A stretch of DNA of 64,000 bases from Balamuthia mandrillaris (Eukaryota; Discosea; Longamoebia; Balamuthiidae), in NCBI GenBank assembly GCA_031835245.1, contig JAVKOQ010000177.1, positions 1 to 64,000 of the forward strand. The letters are read 5' to 3'. The position numbers were made by a program, and so were the translations under genes. The notes under the pieces were generated by a model. That model made no database searches. It was not told where the DNA came from and saw nothing but the letters and a program-made list of their open reading frames with translations. This document shows, piece by piece, positions 1 through 9,357 of the stretch (positions are counted from its first letter, which is position 1; every line of letters begins with the position of its first letter).

Positions 1-529
1 CAGAGAAAGGGTAAGAAGCTCTCCGCGTGAAGAAACACCGTTAAGATGGTGTGAGTGGTGGCCATACCGGTAAAAAATCGTAGACGGTTCGGTGCTCTCC
101 TTTCGCACGAGTGCACACCACGCCTTTTGGTTTGTGGAACATCAGGTGAAGGCTGCGGATAGCGACACGTCAGTGAGCAACAATAAATAAAAGCAAAAAA
201 GGCACATAAAAGAACTAACGGCTCGTTGGAACGTATGGCCTCCCCATTGATGGTGACCTGAGAGGGCAACGCTTTGGCGTGCAGCGACAACACGCGCTCT
301 CCCTCCACCAAAACTTGGTTTTTCTTTATGAAAGACTGCCGGCGGGCAACGGTTAGCAGGCAAAGAGTAAAGGAGGAGGACACCAAAATGGACATATACC
401 AAAGCGCCACCGCGAGTGCAATAGCCAAGGTTGCTCAGCAGTCGGTCCACGCGTTGCGGCCTCATGTGCGTTGGGCGGCGGACTGGTCTTTCCCGTCGAC
501 GTTCTTTTTCTACTCACCTATTGCGATAG

Positions 530-722
530 GTGTCTCTCTGTCTCTCTATCTGTCTCTCTGTCTCTCTCTGTCTGTCTCTCTGTCTCTCTCTGTCTGTCTC
601 TCTGTCTCTCTCTGTCTGTCTCTCTGTCTCTCTGTCTCTCTGTCTGTCTCTCTGTCTCTCTGTCTGTCTCTCTGTCTCTGTCTGTCTCTCTGTCTGTCCC
701 TCTGTCTCTCTCTGTCTGTCTT
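530..722. repeat. (TCTC/TCTG)n microsatellite
   Basis: About 190 bp of irregularly alternating TCTC and TCTG units on the plus strand. It is open in several frames, giving Leu/Ser/Val-rich or Arg/Glu/Thr/Asp-rich conceptual peptides that are artefacts of the repeat. I see no gene in bases 1-520 to its left. Confidence 0.9.
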
Positions 723-882
723 CCTGTTGTCTCTGAGGAGTATTTTTATGGAATAGTGGGATGAAACCGCTCAACCTCGTAGGTACCTACATACAAACGG
801 CTCCTCTGTCTCCCAAAGGGCCTTGATGTGTGTACTTTCTTGTAGAAGGCCAAAAAAAAACACACTGGAGCCAGGAGAGGAG

Positions 883-1960
883 ATGCACGCTCCGCGCGAT
901 ACAACCAAGCCGTTTTACGTTGCCGTCCCTCGCGGGGGGCAGGGCGTCACTCTGGACTCTTTCAAGGCTACCCTGAACAACAATAAATCCGACTATTGGA
1001 TCCTCGGGAAACCACAGCCATACACAAAACCGCCAGAATCCCAACTATTCGAAAGAGCCCACTGTGTGGCCATTGTAAGTACCACCAGCCATTTGGAACG
1101 CGCCAATGCAAGGTTCGCCCAAAGACGAGCGGCAGAGATAAACCAAGGTGGAGAGCAGAACCCAAAGAAGAAGGAACAGAAACAGGGTGGGCCACAAGCA
1201 ATAGTGGCTCTGGAGCGGCAGCTGGAGGAAGCAGAGGAGGCATCCCGCTCACTGGCTCTGTCTTTGGAAGAGGAGCAAGCGCGCGCCAATAAGCTGCAAA
1301 AGGAGTGTGAGAAACTGGAGGCGGCACACAAAGAAGCAACTTCAATGCTGGAACTCACCAAGAGCCAATTAAACAACACGTGCGAGGCACTCAATCCATC
1401 AGGTGAGATCGGCGAGTGTCACGAGATAGTTAGTAAGATAGCTGCCTCTAGTTCCGAGGTAGAAAGGCAAAAATTCTTGACCTTGTACCAAGCGGTATCC
1501 AAGGCAGATAAACTTCAGAGCGAGAAGAAGATGCTCGAGAGTGAGAAGAAGATGCTCGAGACTGAGAAGAAGTTGATCGAGAGCGAGAACCGGACACTAA
1601 AGTATGCTCTTGGTAAGGTGTATTGCCGCTGTCTCCTCGAGATGTGTTGTAACGACTTCATTAAGTTGCATGAGGAAAACAAGCATCCTGATTGCCTGTG
1701 GCCGCATGACGAGGAAATACGTCCCAACGGTCTGCCGTATGTCACCAGCACTGCTGACCATATCGCAGCACCATGCTTTAATCTCCAAACCATTGGGTTT
1801 CCAACTGAATTCAGCGGCCTGGCTGAGGATAGCCCACCACTTCAGCGGAGGAACAGTATTCATCCCTGCTGGTGCTCTGTTGGACACCGAGCAGAAGCTT
1901 GTGTGTCAATTGGCCAAGTATCTTAAACTGGACACAGAGATCATCCCAGAGACTCCATGA
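883..1960 (+). CDS. coiled-coil protein, possible N-terminal DIX-like segment
   Basis: Probable exons are 883-1796 and 1846-1960 (49-bp intron, GG|GTTTCC ... CTTCAG|C), giving 342 residues. Splicing replaces an unconvincing C-terminus with one ending LDTEIIPETP. An upstream in-frame ATG at 826 would add 19 residues. Residues about 5-60 contain VTLDSFKATL followed by SDYW, which loosely recalls the beta-grasp DIX fold, but the middle of that domain is not recognisable. Residues about 105-250 form a heptad-rich coiled coil with a short triplicated unit related to SEKKMLE (nt 1519-1590). The C-terminal part is Cys/His-containing but matches no motif I know. A GTAAGT at 1075 could be another donor, so the exon model is provisional. 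The gene stands alone at the edge of the retroelement region. Function unknown. Confidence 0.5.
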
Positions 1961-2048
1961 TAGTTTTGTTGTTTCTCTATTCCTATTCTGTTTATTTTTT
2001 GCAATCATTTTATAAATGTTTTTCTTTGTTTGAATGAAAAAAAGAGAT

Positions 2049-2090
2049 ATATACAAGGAGAGATAGTTATTATGGAAGAGTGGTATTACA
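2049..2090 (-). mobile_element. LTR A terminal fragment
   Basis: Reading leftward from 2090, the sequence matches the first about 40 bp of LTR A (start related to TGTTATACCACTCT), best seen at 20044 and 22464. The rest of this copy is not recognisable to the left. Confidence 0.6.
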
Positions 2091-2152
2091 AACCCAACAT
2101 AATGACTTTTCTTTTTTTCTTATTGACCTTATGACTTCCATTATGTATAGTG

Positions 2153-2531
2153 TGTTGGCAACTGCCAACATAACCAACTCTTTCTTCGTTTCTTTTCTCT
2201 TTTCTGTCGACAATCTCACATCAGCTATCATCGATCTTTTATGTCGACACCGAGACATTCCGAAGATCTTTCTCCTGCCTTCCCTGGAACTTTCCCAAGC
2301 CTAGAACTTAAGAACAAAGAAACCAAGAAGTCACTCCCCAACCCCGAGCCCCTTTCCTTCCTTGGTTGCCTTCTCAACTATAAATACTTTTCCCACAACC
2401 AAGAATAGACGGATGAACAAACGAAGAAACAACACACTCACAAACACACTTGTTTTCTTCCTCTCATTAAATACGTTTGGCTCCCGTCTTTCTCTTGGTT
2501 CCTGTCTTGGTTCTATGCTCAGGTTCTAACA
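2153..2531 (-). mobile_element. solo LTR C with 4-bp target duplication
   Basis: A 379-bp element bounded on the plus strand by TGTTGGCAACTGCCAACA at the left and GGTTCTAACA at the right, so TG...CA on the minus strand. It is the reverse complement of the LTR C copy at 20159-20552 over its whole length. The flanks are AGTG (2149-2152) and AGTG (2532-2535), a 4-bp target-site duplication. No internal retroelement sequence adjoins it, so it is a solo LTR produced by recombination. Confidence 0.8.
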
Positions 2532-2693
2532 AGTGGTTTTGCAGCTTTCCTAATTTAACAACTTCATTTGACCACCAAAACACCACTAAGTTTGCAGGAA
2601 GTAGAGCAGGACTATTTACATGAATAGACAGCTTTCTGAGGCTCTGGCACAAAAGTGTTAAGGCGGGAGGAGTATTAGCAAATAATTGTGATA

Positions 2694-3362
2694 GGACATG
2701 ATGGAGGTGGAAGTCCTACTCAGAGGAAGGTTGCCAGAGGGTGTGGAAATAGTAAAAATGTAAGTGCAAGAGTTTCTTCAAAGGAGAGGAATAAAAGGCC
2801 ATGGTTAGGAAAATGCAAGAAGGAACAGCTTTTGTTGAAGATCTTTGGAGCAAGTGGAAAAAAGGATCATGGAATAGTGCAATAAGACAGTTTAAGAGAG
2901 AAAGGAGACTGGTAAGAGCGACAGTATTCAGGGCAAGGAAGCCATGGTAAACAGCAGAGTTAACATTCTTGAACAAGCAGGTGGTGAAAGCCCATGCTCA
3001 GTGGCTACAGGAAGGAAAGAATGGTGGAACAGCTAGAAAGAAATTTGTGGAACTCAGGAAAAGGTTTGTGAAGTTATAGTAGTAATAAGAAGTTTATATG
3101 CTCTGAGAACAACACTAATCTATACATAAAAAGTAAGCATTGTACATACATATATATACTCTTACTTCTCTTACTCCCCCATCCTCAAATCCTTCCCAAT
3201 GGTTATGTTAGTTCACAAGTGAAAGGTGTTGAATGAGCTTTCAGACTAACAGTGCCAGTACAGACTTAAGAGGGAGACTGTGAAATGTGTAAAGGAGGCC
3301 AAGCACTTAGGATTGGTTTGAAGAAAGTGGTGAGTGAACAACCCATGCCAAGGAGAGGATCA
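2694..3362. mobile_element. LINE fragments in alternating orientation
   Basis: 2694-3077 (plus) matches the LINE at about 10060-10458. 3079-3241 (minus) is the LINE 3' end, starting exactly at its TAG-repeat terminus. 3245-3362 (plus) matches about 11556-11702 and resumes at 3766 after an LTR C insertion, running to about 3860. All frames are broken. The layout is what one truncated minus-strand LINE inserted into an older plus-strand LINE would leave, followed by deletions. Confidence 0.75.
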
Positions 3363-3761
3363 TGTTAGACAAAGAGAATAGGACCAAGAAAAGAAACAAC
3401 AGAGTGACGAGAGCTCAATGTAATTTAATGCATGAAAGAGAAAAGATAAGCGTGTAATTGTGTGTGTGTTTGTCCTCTGTTTGTGAACTGCAACCTCCAG
3501 TGAAGAAAATGAAAGAAGAACCAATTTATAGTTAGGAAGGGAACCTTAAGGGCCAGAGATCGAGGGTTCGTCAGCGAAATTGCCAATTCTCAATTTCTGA
3601 GCTTGAAGAAACTTCAGGGGAAAAGACTGGAAACAACGAGTTGATCTTCGGTGTCGACAAGATTGATCGAAGAGGTGACGTCGGCTGTCGGCAGAAAAAG
3701 ACCGAAGAGAAAGAAAGAAGAACGATGAGAAAAGAGTTGGTTATGTTGGCAGTTGCCAACA
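3363..3761 (+). mobile_element. solo LTR C inside a LINE copy
   Basis: A 399-bp LTR C copy starting TGTTAG and ending GTTGGCAGTTGCCAACA. The flanking 4-mers are ATCA (3359-3362) and ATCA (3762-3765). Removing the LTR and one ATCA restores colinearity with the LINE around 11695-11720 (GAGAGGATCA then CCAAGGCCAAGC in the intact copy). This shows insertion of LTR C after the LINE and a target duplication of 4 bp. Confidence 0.85.
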
Positions 3762-4026
3762 ATCACCTAGGCCAAGCAAACCCGTTACAGCCTTAGGCAG
3801 GGAGAGCCATTGCTCAAGGCCTGAGTATATGTACTGCCCAGATTGCTACACTAAGGCAAATGGGAGATCAGGGCAGGAATGCTGAAGTCAGGAAGCAAGC
3901 TGAGGATACAGCAAAAAGGATAAATAGAAGCTGAACAATCAGTAGTCTAGAGCCGTTGAAGAGCTTGGATGAATCAAAGAGCATAAATAGGAGCCATAAG
4001 GCATGCAAACTGAGAAATGAAAGACT

Positions 4027-4155
4027 GTGATAAGGCCAGTAGAGAAACAACCAAACAGACACCAACTTGATAGGTATAGGGAAAAGACCTTTAATAAAAC
4101 AAAAGAAAGAGATATATACAAGTCAAGATAGGAATAGGTATTAAGAGTATTAACA
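4027..4155 (-). mobile_element. diverged solo LTR A
   Basis: Starts TGTGATAAGGCC and ends in a degenerate form of GGTATAACA, the reverse complement of LTR A. It is 129 bp against 138 bp for the best copy at 22464-22601. The flanks agree at only 3 of 4 bases (AGAC/AGGC), so any target duplication has decayed. Confidence 0.65.
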
Positions 4156-4378
4156 AGGCTATAGAAAGTTGGTGTAACCAAGGAAGGCTTGCAATTGCAT
4201 CCTAGTAGTAGGAGTTAGAAAGGAGCAAAGCATAGACAATTTGTCCCAATCAGGGGTGAAGCCAGCAAAGGAGATGAGGAATCCAACAAAAGGTGTTATA
4301 AAATAAGAACAGGAATGATTCTGGAGACAAATAACTATGAGACCTGAACTTAAGCTACTAAAAATGAAGAGTACAAGT

Positions 4379-4640
4379 GATAGTAAAGTATCTTGTATTT
4401 TGTTATAAGTTGTTCTAAGAGGAAAAAGAAGAAGCAAGAGGCAGTATTTAAGCCAGAGGAATTATCCAAAAAAGAAGAGCAGAAAATATCAGCATAAAAG
4501 GGTAGAGAGTATCATATATCCTCCATCCTTCCTTTCTCCCTTTGTTGGAAAACTCCAATAGAATAGCTTTTCTTCTCTTTGTGTTGACCTCTCTTCCCTG
4601 CCTGTCGACCTGAGGAAACCTCTCAGTGTCCAATTTCTCC
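4379..4640. mobile_element. rearranged LTR B pieces
   Basis: 4379-4500 is colinear with part of the LTR B copy at 6952-7191, in the same orientation. 4541-4640 matches the other half of that LTR but in the opposite orientation, starting TGTTGGAAAACTCC. The two halves therefore sit head to head around 4500-4540. A further LTR B-like scrap is visible at about 14630-14700. No coding sequence is seen here. Confidence 0.5.
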
Positions 4641-4694
4641 TTTTTTGTTGTTTCTTTTAAGATAATTTAATTACTTTTACTTTTCTTACTCCTG

Positions 4695-5075
4695 TGGTGG
4701 ACTGCTTATTGGAAAAAAGTGGGAGCCATACTAAGTGCCCTGCATACAATGCTGAGGAAGAAACTGTAGAACACTTCCTATTAAGGTGTCCAGATCTTTG
4801 GGAAGCTATGAAGATGAAGAAGAAGTCAGAAAGCTAATCATAAAAGACTGTAGTATAACAAACATCCTGTCAAGTGGAAAGAAATGCAACAGAGCTCAAG
4901 AGATGGAGCAATGTAAGCAAAGTTGTAAATGAGTCTTGAGATTATAAGCAGCAAGAGCAAGTTGGAAGCATGGAAGTTCTTCTGCATTTTATCAATCTTT
5001 GGAAGTAATGTAAGGTAAAAGTGAGGAAATGATAAGAGAGGAAAAGGGAAGGAAAGGATAGCTAGATGATACTTT
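4695..5075 (+). mobile_element. LINE ORF2 C-terminal fragment
   Basis: Colinear with 12300-12710 of the intact LINE, covering the CCHC-like C-terminal domain and the ORF2 stop. It carries internal deletions and several stop codons, so it is a dead copy. Confidence 0.8.
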
Positions 5076-5156
5076 TGTCAAATAAGATCAGGAATAATGG
5101 CAGAGAAAAAGTAAGTACATGACCTGAACTTCATTCACTAAGAGTACAAGTAATAG

Positions 5157-5436
5157 TAGTAGTAGTAATAAGAAGTTTATTTGCTCTGAGAGCAACACCA
5201 ATCTATACATAAAAAGTAAGCATTGTACATACATAGTGTACTCTTACTTCTCTTACTCCCTCATCCTCAATGCCTTCCCAATTGTTATTCAAGTTCACAA
5301 GTGAAAGGTGTTGAATGAGATTTCAGACTAACTTTGTATCATCTCACTATCCTTTTTCTTTCCCTTTCCTTTTTTCTCTTTTCCTTGCTTTTACATTACT
5401 TCCAAAGATTGATAAAATGCAGAAGAACTTCCATGC
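5157..5436 (-). mobile_element. 5'-truncated LINE with 12-bp target duplication
   Basis: Minus-strand copy of the last about 290 bp of the LINE, beginning at its TAG/TAA-rich 3' terminus. It is flanked by TACAAGTAATAG (5145-5156) and TACAAGTGATAG (5437-5448), a 12-bp target duplication with one mismatch. The insertion lies at the end of the Gag-protease remnant to its right. This is ordinary target-primed LINE insertion with 5' truncation. Confidence 0.75.
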
Positions 5437-6827
5437 TACAAGTGATAGTAAAGTATGGTGGTTTCACGGTGTCCGAGTTTGACCGTGTAGTTGGCTTGCT
5501 TGGTTTTGGCACGAACTAAGTCAACAATAGAAGGGTCCATAAAGGAGTGGCTGGCGCCAGAGTCTATGACAGCAGTGACTCGACGGCCGTTGATAGTCAT
5601 TGGGGCACAGATAGGGTCGTTGGGTGTTTGTTGTGACAGTGTTGACGTGGGGTTGCGTGTTGTGGGAGCAGAAGATAAGGCTGGTGTAACAGACATAGCT
5701 GGAGAAGACTGCCGTTGTAGCTTGCAGGCCTTTTTCTGGCACTGATCTTCCATGTGGTTGCGTGTTTTGCAGTGTGCACAAACAGCACCAATAGTATGGG
5801 GTAACTGTGATTGCCTTTGAGGAGATTTGCTGTGACCTTTATCTTTCGAAAAAGGTTGTGGAAACTCTGTTTCTATGAGGACCGCGAGCTCGAAAGCAGC
5901 GATGACATCTTGTGGCTTGTTGCGAAGAGTCTGTTGCTTGTACTTCGACTTGATGTGGGGAAGAAGGGCTCATCCAAAGAAGAAGGCTTTGAGGTAGTTG
6001 TAGAAGGTGTCAGGAAGATGATTACAGAGTACAGAATACCGATCGATGAGTTGATGAATGCTTTCGCCAGGCTTCTGTCAAAACGACGTGACGGTCTCAA
6101 TCGTTGTGGCCTCGATGTCTGGAAGGCGGTAGTGCCGATGGAAGAGGTCTCGGGCGACGTTCCATGGTTGGTCTCGTAGAGCGCTAATGGCCCAAAGACG
6201 TCCGTCTCCAACAAGGGTGGTGATGAGGGCTTGCCTCCATCTATCCTCAGGGTAGTTGCAGGCGTTAAGGTGATACTCCAGTTCCATGGTGTGAAGAGTG
6301 GGGTCCTGGCGCTTGCTGATGTCGAACTTAGGCAGTCCGGGGGGAAGGTGAGGCATTTTCTTCTGAGTAGGTGGGGAAGGAGTAGTTGTGTTGTTCTGTG
6401 TTTCTGAGACAGAGGCAACATGTGTGCTGCTGGAAGCAGTTGTGTTGTTGATGAAAACGTCAACGGGAGAGGGTGAACTCGAACGAGGTGACTGTATGGG
6501 AGAGATCTGTGGAACGGGCGAGGAAGGAGAAGCAGTGGCAGTGGTAGTGTTGCACATGGAAGAGTTGCCTAGTGTGGCCGAGGTGGATGCGAGGAACACA
6601 ACGAAGTTGTCTATACGCTGTTGTAACCGTTCCATGGCCTTTCTAGTGTGTTCTGCGACTTCGTCTAACTTGCGCTGTTCTTCTTCTTCTTTGGCAACGC
6701 GTTCAGTCTCGGGACGGCTGGGGATGTCGAGCTCAAGTTGAAAAGATTGTTGGAGCATGCGGAGGTACTCCTGTTGTGCATTGCGAAGCTGTTCACGGAG
6801 GGTGTCGAGAGAGGCTGTGGCTTCCAT
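5436..6827 (-). pseudogene. Ty3/Gypsy-type Gag-protease remnant (LTR B family)
   Basis: Reading from 6827 (ATG GAA GCC), one frame runs through a Gag protein with an N-terminal coiled coil (TLREQLRNAQQEY), a capsid-like segment (LPKFDISKRQDP, about 6330-6300), a CX2CX4HX4C zinc knuckle (CAHCKTRNHMEDQC, about 5740-5780) and a retroviral-type aspartic protease with catalytic VIDSGASHSF (about 5545). The frame is interrupted by two in-frame TGA codons, near 6080 and 5970; both could be single G-to-A changes of TGG. The protease is cut off by the LINE insertion at 5436. The 5' LTR lies just upstream at 6952-7191. A dead copy. Confidence 0.8.
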
Positions 6828-6951
6828 GTGAATCTCCGACGTTGCTTCAAAGTACACCGAGAGAAAGGGAAAAAGAGAGAAAGGAAGGATGGCGATACAA
6901 AGGAGAGCTGAGGGTCCGGGCCGGATCCAACATGAGGAGTCCTGAGATAAG

Positions 6952-7191
6952 TGTTGGTGTTTTACCAACAATCTTGTGTTTTGTTGTAAGTTGTCCTAAG
7001 AGGAAAAGGAAGAAAAAGCAAGGAGAGGCAGTATTTAAGTTAGAAGAAAGATCCATAAAAGAGCAAAGCATAAAACAGAAGACAGAGAAAAAGGAAACAT
7101 CAAGAAGAGAGAAAGGAAGGTGAGAGGTTTCCTCAGGTCGTTGGCAGGAAGGAAAAGAAGAGAAGAGCTACTATGTTGGAGTTTCCCAACA
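6952..7191 (-). mobile_element. LTR B, 5' LTR of the Gag-protease element
   Basis: 240 bp whose two ends are short palindromes of the form TGTTGG...CCAACA (6952-6970 and 7174-7191), giving TG...CA termini. It sits immediately upstream, on the minus strand, of the Gag start at 6827. A TGG about 20 bp inside the element (near 6927) could be a primer-binding site, but I cannot assign a tRNA. Confidence 0.7.
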
Positions 7192-8002
7192 TCATCCCCT
7201 TTTCAAATGAAGCTTCTTCCAGTAGGCATTGACAGGTTGAAGCCCTATGCACTTGGCGGTTTTTGGCAGTCAGCAGTCCACATTGGACAAACCTCCGATT
7301 TCTGCCTTTGCTATTTTAATATAAGCAGTTTTCAGCAGTTTTTGGCGGTTTTCAGCGGCTTTTGGTGACTTTTCCACCACTGCTGTTTTTTAACATGAGT
7401 GGTTTTTGATGGCCAGCCACTTGCAAACTGAATCAATAGGCAATCAAGAACTGCTATAATATTATTTTTAATAAACATTGTTTTAGTTGAAGTTAAAAGT
7501 TTGTTGTCCAAAGGCCACAAAGGTAAGCCTTGTTGTTGAAGCTTTCATTGTTCCATTCTCCACCTAAGATAAACATTGCAGGGTAAGCCTGCAAGAGAGG
7601 ACAAACCCAAGATAACATGTTACGCTTTTCCCCTATGTCTCAGTGGGAAAATACACTACTCCTCAATACTTATGTCTACCCTGCAGCTCTACAGACATTG
7701 CAGAAGGGGATAGATTGCTACACAGGAGAAAAAAGAATGGTTAGAAAGAAATAGCAAACTCTCTTGCAAACCAAAAACACAGGAGCATACCCACCACTAC
7801 TCTGAACCATGGTGCATCGACTGCAAGTAGTTACACCTTCCAAGCTCATTCTCTACCCGAGATAGAGGTGGCAGAAGAGCATGGGTCACTATGTGGAGAG
7901 AGAGAAAAAAAAAAGAAAGATCAGAAAAAAATATCAAACTCTCTGATAAACCAACTCTACACTATGAAAATATACATACCTACCACATAAGGTGTAGGAA
8001 AA
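7192..8002. other. non-coding stretch; probable LINE 5' region with GGCGGTTTTTGG repeats
   Basis: No convincing gene. 7255-7360 contains several degenerate copies of GGCGGTTTTTGGCAG-type sequence, also present as a hairpin right after the LINE at 12895. The stretch nearest 8003 is the likely 5' untranslated region of the LINE, but I cannot place its first base. Confidence 0.4.
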
Positions 8003-9357
8003 ATGCGGAAAAATAGGACTCTGCCACGCAAGAGCACTGAATTGATTGACAGTCAGGAGAGGGAACAGGTCCTACGTCGATGGGTGGATCTGGCCATGAA
8101 GGAACGTCTTAGACTGGGGACCCTAAACGGTAATCGTTCGTGGAAGCCCGCTTTGCAAGCTGTGCAAAAAGAGACAAAGATCCCCGAGTGTTTTGTCAAA
8201 GGGGACAAGCTAAATCAGTTTCTGGAGGAAGCGTTCAAGTTTGCGGTGGAAAAGTATGGGCACCTGAACACTACCACAGTCAAGATTCCTTCTCCCAGGG
8301 TGAACCAAAAGGAGGAGGACGACAGAGGGGCAGAGGATCAGTGTAACTCGGTAGCGGATTCGCCCCGCCGAGAGGAAGGGACAAGTGTTGTGCCCAAGGG
8401 GAAGATTGATTCGGACTCAGTCAGTGCAGACGGCGTTAAGGAGCGAACCAATAGTCAAGTGGCGCTGCTGTTTGATTGTATTAGCCGTGTTTCTCACGAG
8501 TGTGGTAAGCTCTCCGAGGCAGGCGTACTCTCACTCGCAGTGATTGTACGATTCAGGGACCTGATTGAATCCCTCGACAAGGAGATCAATAATCTTATGG
8601 TGGAAAAGGAAGTGCAAATAGTACCAAAGGCGGCCTTACTCTGGGTTCCCAACGGTCTTACGCGGAGGTGGTCGGATCAGCTCCGCGGTGTGATATGATT
8701 ACTGCGGAAAGGAATTTCCCTCCAACGGCAACTACGGTCAGCGCGCCAAGCTTGGAATACTGGAAGGAAGAAATGGCAAAGGAACAAGGGATATGTTGGC
8801 AGGATAACTCCAACATATACAGGAGGACGTGGACCAAAGATACAGTAACCGACCCGAACTATTGGTCTACAGTAAAACCAAAGTATGGCTTTGCCAGTCC
8901 CTACTCCAAGGTAGGGGCGGTGGAGGGCAGATCGATTGTGGTGAGCGGTAAGGACCTTAAGAAGGAAAAGGTAAGTGAGAGGATCTTCGAGCTGGGGCTC
9001 AAGCACGTCGGAGTGGGGAAAGTAGGAGAGAAGAATGGCACGCAGCATTGGGGAGTTACTTTGGAGACGGCCCAGGCTGCCGAAGACATTATTGCGGAAA
9101 GAGCCAGGCTGTATGCTTTTACCCGCTGGTGGGTGGGCAAAGCCCGAATTGAAGAAGCCAAGAATGAAGGTAAACCGCTGTGGAAGCCTAAAGAGCAAAG
9201 AAAGATGGAGAAGAAGAAGGAAAAGGAGGAGAATGTGGGAACAGTGGCCTTGGACAGCTCTTTGGAACTCTCAAGCATCGCGCTGGCTGAGGAGGAGTAT
9301 CATGGTGCTGCCAACTGGTCTGACATTGTGGAGGAGGAAGGAGAGGAGACCCAATGA
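8003..9357 (+). CDS. LINE ORF1 (probable frameshift)
   Basis: Two overlapping open frames, 8003-8698 (ATG) and about 8640-9357, look like one ORF1 protein interrupted by a frameshift around 8600-8650. The second frame lacks a good ATG but contains SYAEVVGSAPR near 8655, a short motif of the kind found in LINE ORF1/Gag-like proteins. The C-terminal half (about 8760-9350) is basic and then Glu-rich, ending in NWSDIVEEEGEETQ. I see no CCHC knuckle or RRM that I can name. The stop codon overlaps the ORF2 start in the tetranucleotide ATGA (9354-9357), suggesting coupled reinitiation. It presumably encodes the RNA-binding subunit of the retrotransposition particle. Confidence 0.65.

Noticed and set aside
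274-774. Several overlapping ORFs on both strands
   Set aside because: Produced by the TCTC/TCTG microsatellite; only Leu/Ser/Val or Arg/Glu/Thr/Asp low-complexity sequence.
5811-6741. Plus-strand ORFs over the Gag remnant
   Set aside because: No protein-like motifs; the minus strand carries Gag, the zinc knuckle and protease.
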